Shown here: positions 5,363 through 7,927 of the stretch, in pieces
Layout of the letters: every line of letters begins with the position of its first letter
Numbering within the stretch: the first letter of the stretch is position 1
Assembly: GCA_964548055.1 (NCBI GenBank)
Contig: CAZJPS010000057.1
Span: 1-7,927 of the forward strand
Source: CAZJPS01 sp964548055
Lineage (GTDB): Bacteria; Patescibacteriota; Gracilibacteria; Peribacterales; Peribacteraceae
DNA length: 7,927 nucleotides
Direction: 5' to 3'
Notes under the pieces: generated by a model
The model's database searches: none
What the model was told of the DNA's origin: nothing
The model's input: the letters and a program-made list of their open reading frames with translations, nothing else
Translations under genes and position numbers: made by a program

Positions 5363-6235
5363 ATGTACGGTGCTGTCCTATCGGTGTTGCTGATGGGCAT
5401 GTTGCCGGTTGCTCCTGCGGTGGAAATTCAGGCACCAACCAGCATGCTCTCTGTTGCGTCTCCTACCCCGGTGGCAGCAGCAGTTCTGCAACAATCTGGC
5501 ATATCACGTGGAGTTTCGGCTTCAGGTGTTGTTGTGTTTGATGTGCAGAGCGGGCAAGAGCTTTATAGCCATAATCCAACGCTCCGCCGCCCAATGGGAA
5601 GCCTTACAAAGCTGATGACAGCGCTCATTGTTGTAGAACATCATGCGTTAGATGAACAAGTGCCTATTCCAGCAAACGTTTCTTCTGTTGATGGCACGAT
5701 TGCATCCCTTCCTGCGGGCAGCCATTTTACAGTTGGAGATGTGCTGTCGGCGCTCCTCATTTCATCGGGTAATGATGCAGCACTGGCTTTGGCAGAATTT
5801 CATAGTGGTTCAGAGGCTGCGTTTGTACAGGAAATGAATACAAAGGCTGAATCATTGGGCCTTCGCAATACGTCATTTGCGAATTCGGCGGGTTTGGATG
5901 ACGATAGGCAGTGGTCTACTCCCCGCGATATTGCATGGCTCGCATTCCATGTGCTTCGGTATCCCGCTCTTCGTGAACGTATGTCCCTCCCAAAGACCAC
6001 TATACGAAGTACAGAAGGACAAAAAATAACGCTTGTTCATACACATGTGCTTTTACACACTGAAAGCCCAGTAGTAGCTGGAAAAACTGGAACAACGGCA
6101 GCCGCTGGTCAGTGCTTACTTTCTATCGTAAAAGAAGGAGCACGTGAGTATGTGGTGGTACTGCTTGGTTCTCGTGAACGATATAGCGATATGAATGTGC
6201 TTTTACGCGTGTTTCAAAATGTATTCACGCATTAA
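5363..6235 (+). CDS. dacA: Secreted D-alanyl-D-alanine carboxypeptidase (peptidase S11, PBP5/DacA type)
   Basis: A 290-residue serine carboxypeptidase that removes the terminal D-Ala from peptidoglycan pentapeptides, limiting cross-linking. All three penicillin-binding motifs are present: SLTK (80-83, nucleophile Ser80), SGN (135-137) and KTG (241-243). NSAGLDD (174-180) is the usual S11 signature after SxN. A hydrophobic N terminus (about 3-19) looks like a signal peptide, with a likely cut after APA (17-19), but it has no basic residue at its start. No other start codon exists between the in-frame stop at 5315 and ATG 5363. The C-terminal beta domain and amphipathic anchor of E. coli PBP5 are missing, so it is the bare catalytic domain, either free or N-terminally anchored. 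It shares an operon with the M23 gene 6 bp downstream. Confidence 0.92.
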   Translation: MYGAVLSVLLMGMLPVAPAVEIQAPTSMLSVASPTPVAAAVLQQSGISRGVSASGVVVFDVQSGQELYSHNPTLRRPMGSLTKLMTALIVVEHHALDEQVPIPANVSSVDGTIASLPAGSHFTVGDVLSALLISSGNDAALALAEFHSGSEAAFVQEMNTKAESLGLRNTSFANSAGLDDDRQWSTPRDIAWLAFHVLRYPALRERMSLPKTTIRSTEGQKITLVHTHVLLHTESPVVAGKTGTTAAAGQCLLSIVKEGAREYVVVLLGSRERYSDMNVLLRVFQNVFTH

Positions 6236-6241
6236 AGTTTT

Positions 6242-7291
6242 ATGCGAACGCCTCTTCTCCATTGGCTTTCCCTCCGGTTGCGGATTTTGCTCCTCATCAC
6301 GTTGTTTGTAGGTGCGTTGCTTCCACCGTACACGTCCTCGCTTGCAACCAGTACCGAGGAAGCAGATGTTCCGGAGCAGCAATTTCTTTTTGTAGAGGAA
6401 GGGTTCCTCATGAAGGCATCTTCGATTGGTTCACAGGGAAGCAGGCTTGCCTTTAGTGAGGGTCTATCACATGAGGTTCACAGTGGCGAAACCATCGAAT
6501 CAATTGCAAAACGATACAATGTGAGCGCAGAAACAGTTCGATGGGCAAATGGTCTTGATGCGAAAGCAACCGTAAAAGAAGGCGACACACTAATCATATT
6601 ACCGGTGGATGGAGTGCTGCATGCAGTGCGCAGGGGCCAAACGCTCAATGCAATTGCACAGTTGTACGGTGTACCAGCCGAAAGTATTGCTCGCCAAAAT
6701 AAAATAAAGGGAGGTTTTATTGTGGCAGGAGATCTTCTCATTATTCCTGGCGGCAAACCTATAACCGATTCGGCTATTGCATCTTCCATGGATCAAGCAC
6801 TGCGGTTTGCGGACAATCTTCCTACTCGCACTATTCATTTACCAGGCGGACAGAGCGTATCTGTTCCAAGCGGGGGTGTGGGCCATGCTCCTGCGGCAAG
6901 TGCCATTATTACTCAAACATTGCTCCAAAGTCCTTGTGGTTCGGAATGTTTCCTTACGCAAGGCTACGGTCCGGGGCACTATGCATTGGATATGCAAGTG
7001 CGTGGAGGGGGTCCTATATACGCTGCGGAAGCAGGCACAGTAATACGTGCAGAAACGGGCTATAACGGGGGGTATGGAAATGTGATAGAGATTGATCACG
7101 GTAACGGCCTTGTCACGTTGTATGCTCACAATAAAGAGCTGTACGTAAAGGAGGGTGATTCCGTCACAAGAGGCCAGACTATCGCTTTCATGGGAAATAC
7201 AGGACGCGTACACGGTCCTACAGGTATTCACACCCATTTTGAAGTACGTGTGAATGGCGTTAAAAAGAATCCAAAACTGTATTTAGAGTAG
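6242..7291 (+). CDS. Secreted LysM x2 - M23 metalloendopeptidase
   Basis: A 349-residue zinc peptidase expected to cut peptide cross-links in peptidoglycan outside the membrane. The N terminus (MRTPLLHWLSLRLR then hydrophobic to about 34) is a good signal peptide or anchor. Two LysM glycan-binding domains follow (about 77-120, HEVHSGETIESIAKRY to LIILP; about 126-169, HAVRRGQTLNAIAQLY to LIIPG). After a linker, the M23 domain (about 237-349) has every metal and catalytic residue of active family members: His246 and Asp250 (HYALD), His296 (YAH) and His330/His332 (HTH). The residues are intact, unlike the degenerate EnvC/NlpD activators, so a working enzyme is likely. Cys232 and Cys236 just before the domain could form a disulfide. 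No Shine-Dalgarno sequence; translation is probably coupled to the carboxypeptidase, which ends 6 bp before. Confidence 0.93.
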   Translation: MRTPLLHWLSLRLRILLLITLFVGALLPPYTSSLATSTEEADVPEQQFLFVEEGFLMKASSIGSQGSRLAFSEGLSHEVHSGETIESIAKRYNVSAETVRWANGLDAKATVKEGDTLIILPVDGVLHAVRRGQTLNAIAQLYGVPAESIARQNKIKGGFIVAGDLLIIPGGKPITDSAIASSMDQALRFADNLPTRTIHLPGGQSVSVPSGGVGHAPAASAIITQTLLQSPCGSECFLTQGYGPGHYALDMQVRGGGPIYAAEAGTVIRAETGYNGGYGNVIEIDHGNGLVTLYAHNKELYVKEGDSVTRGQTIAFMGNTGRVHGPTGIHTHFEVRVNGVKKNPKLYLE

Positions 7292-7345
7292 GTTTTTAAC
7301 CTTCAGCTGTAATTTTGGCACGCACAGCGTTGTGTAGGCTCAGTG

Positions 7346-7361
7346 ACGGTCGAACCGTTTT
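7346..7361 (+). terminator. Weak terminator-like hairpin after the M23 gene
   Basis: ACGGT (7346-7350) and ACCGT (7354-7358) form a stem with a 3-nt loop (or four pairs with a TCGAA loop), followed by TTTT and then mixed T-rich sequence. It is 54 bp after the stop of the M23 gene. The stem is short, so its activity is doubtful. Confidence 0.3.
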
Positions 7362-7477
7362 GGTGTTTCACTTTTGTAAGCCAGAATATGGAATTTGAGG
7401 ATTGTCAGGTCAATTCCGCGATGGTACCGTTCCCAGGCCCTACTGTGTTTTGGCGCAGGTAGGTTATCTCCCTATGT

Positions 7478-7554
7478 GGAGCTGTAGCTCAGCTGGTTAG
7501 AGCGCTTCCCTGTCACGGAAGAGGTCGCGGGTTCGAGTCCCGTCAGCTCCGCCA
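7478..7554 (+). tRNA. tRNA-Asp (anticodon GTC)
   Basis: A full cloverleaf: acceptor GGAGCTG/CAGCTCC, D arm GCTC/GAGC, anticodon stem CTTCC/GGAAG with loop CTGTCAC (anticodon GTC at 7512-7514), a 5-nt variable loop, and T arm GCGGG/CCCGT (one G-T pair) with the TTCGAGT loop. The discriminator is G (7551), as expected for aspartate tRNAs, and CCA (7552-7554) is encoded in the gene. It stands alone here. No clear promoter or T-tract terminator was found next to it. Confidence 0.97.
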
Positions 7555-7635
7555 TCGTAACGTCAATTCAGACTCCTGCTTCAGTGAGGATGTCTTCGTC
7601 ATGTATGAGCGCTCAAATGTTTTGTGATGCTATGA

Positions 7636-7927
7636 CTACTGCACTCTTCGAATCATGAATCCTTCTTCAGGATCAAGTACCAAGCTAAATTGACGAGGGT
7701 TCACAACTCCATTTGCCTGTAATTTTTCATGTAGCAATTGTGTGAGCGCAGGAAGTAATTGTTCAAGTGCTGGTAAATCTAATAGAAATGGAACAGAGAA
7801 ACTCTTTAGCAGTGCATTCAGTACTTTTGTAGATGTTTCGTTTTGCTGGAAACCATACTCTTGGATATGGGCAGCAATTCTGTTGATTCCAGCGGAGTAG
7901 GTCTTTCGTATTTGCTCCGTGATCAGG
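7636..7927 (-). CDS. Unrecognised protein, C-terminal part only (cut by window edge)
   Basis: Reading the minus strand from 7926, an open frame of 96 codons runs from the right edge to TAG (7636-7638). It has no start in view; the 5' part lies outside. The visible product is mostly helical and rich in Leu, Gln and Glu (for example LPALEQLLPALTQLLHEK), then ends in a possible strand pair with NPRQFSLVLDPEEGF and a basic tail MIRRVQ. Composition and codon use look like the other genes here, and the other two minus-strand frames are interrupted, so I take it as real. I do not recognise the family. It converges on tRNA-Asp, with about 80 bp between them. Confidence 0.65.
   Translation of the reverse strand, partial: LITEQIRKTYSAGINRIAAHIQEYGFQQNETSTKVLNALLKSFSVPFLLDLPALEQLLPALTQLLHEKLQANGVVNPRQFSLVLDPEEGFMIRRVQ

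Noticed and set aside
6839..7237. 132-codon minus-strand open frame
   Set aside because: Antisense shadow of the M23 peptidase domain, whose motifs are intact; low-complexity Cys/His/Thr content.
7478..7554. tRNA-Asp as an integration site with a nearby att duplication
   Set aside because: No repeat of the tRNA 3' end and no integrase gene in the window.

Overview
The window carries seven complete protein genes, one protein gene cut by the right edge, one tRNA, a probable structured RNA at the left edge and several intergenic inverted repeats. I infer a small-genome bacterium with a peptidoglycan wall, most likely of the Patescibacteria/CPR type. The reasons are: very compact versions of housekeeping families, a division gene (ftsQ) away from the usual mur/fts cluster, no recognisable AGGAGG-type ribosome binding site in front of any gene, and no close resemblance to textbook Proteobacteria or Firmicutes proteins. 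TGA works as a stop at the end of ftsQ, just before a good terminator, so the TGA=Gly code of Gracilibacteria/Absconditabacteria does not apply. Phylum placement rests on style, not on a marker gene.

Layout. Positions 1-335 hold no protein gene: a GC-rich block (about 15-190) that looks like an unassigned structured RNA, then a long purine/pyrimidine inverted repeat (227-337) ending in the stop codon of the next gene. A minus-strand pair follows, nnrD (NAD(P)HX dehydratase, 1022-1813) then pgeF (YfiH family, 336-1010), 11 bp apart. Read divergently from nnrD is a CNNM/DUF21-CBS membrane protein (about 1884-2864). It converges on a minus-strand GT4 glycosyltransferase (2985-4091), with a second inverted repeat (2910-2983) between them. 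From 4179 a plus-strand cell-wall block begins: ftsQ (4179-5156, own terminator), then a secreted D,D-carboxypeptidase (5363-6235) and a LysM-M23 endopeptidase (6242-7291), 6 bp apart. A tRNA-Asp(GTC) lies at 7478-7554, and an unrecognised minus-strand gene enters from the right edge (7636-7927).

How the parts fit together. The plus-strand genes from 4179 to 7291 form an envelope and division module: FtsQ scaffolds the divisome, the carboxypeptidase trims pentapeptide stems and the M23 enzyme cuts cross-links. The glycosyltransferase probably builds a surface polysaccharide. nnrD-pgeF is a metabolite and cell-wall quality-control pair: one enzyme repairs hydrated NAD(P)H, the other belongs to the peptidoglycan editing / purine nucleoside phosphorylase family. 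The most intriguing unexplained parts are the left-edge RNA-like block, the inverted repeats that abut gene ends, and a hairpin that would enclose the ftsQ start codon. I found no CRISPR array, transposase, phage gene or defence system.
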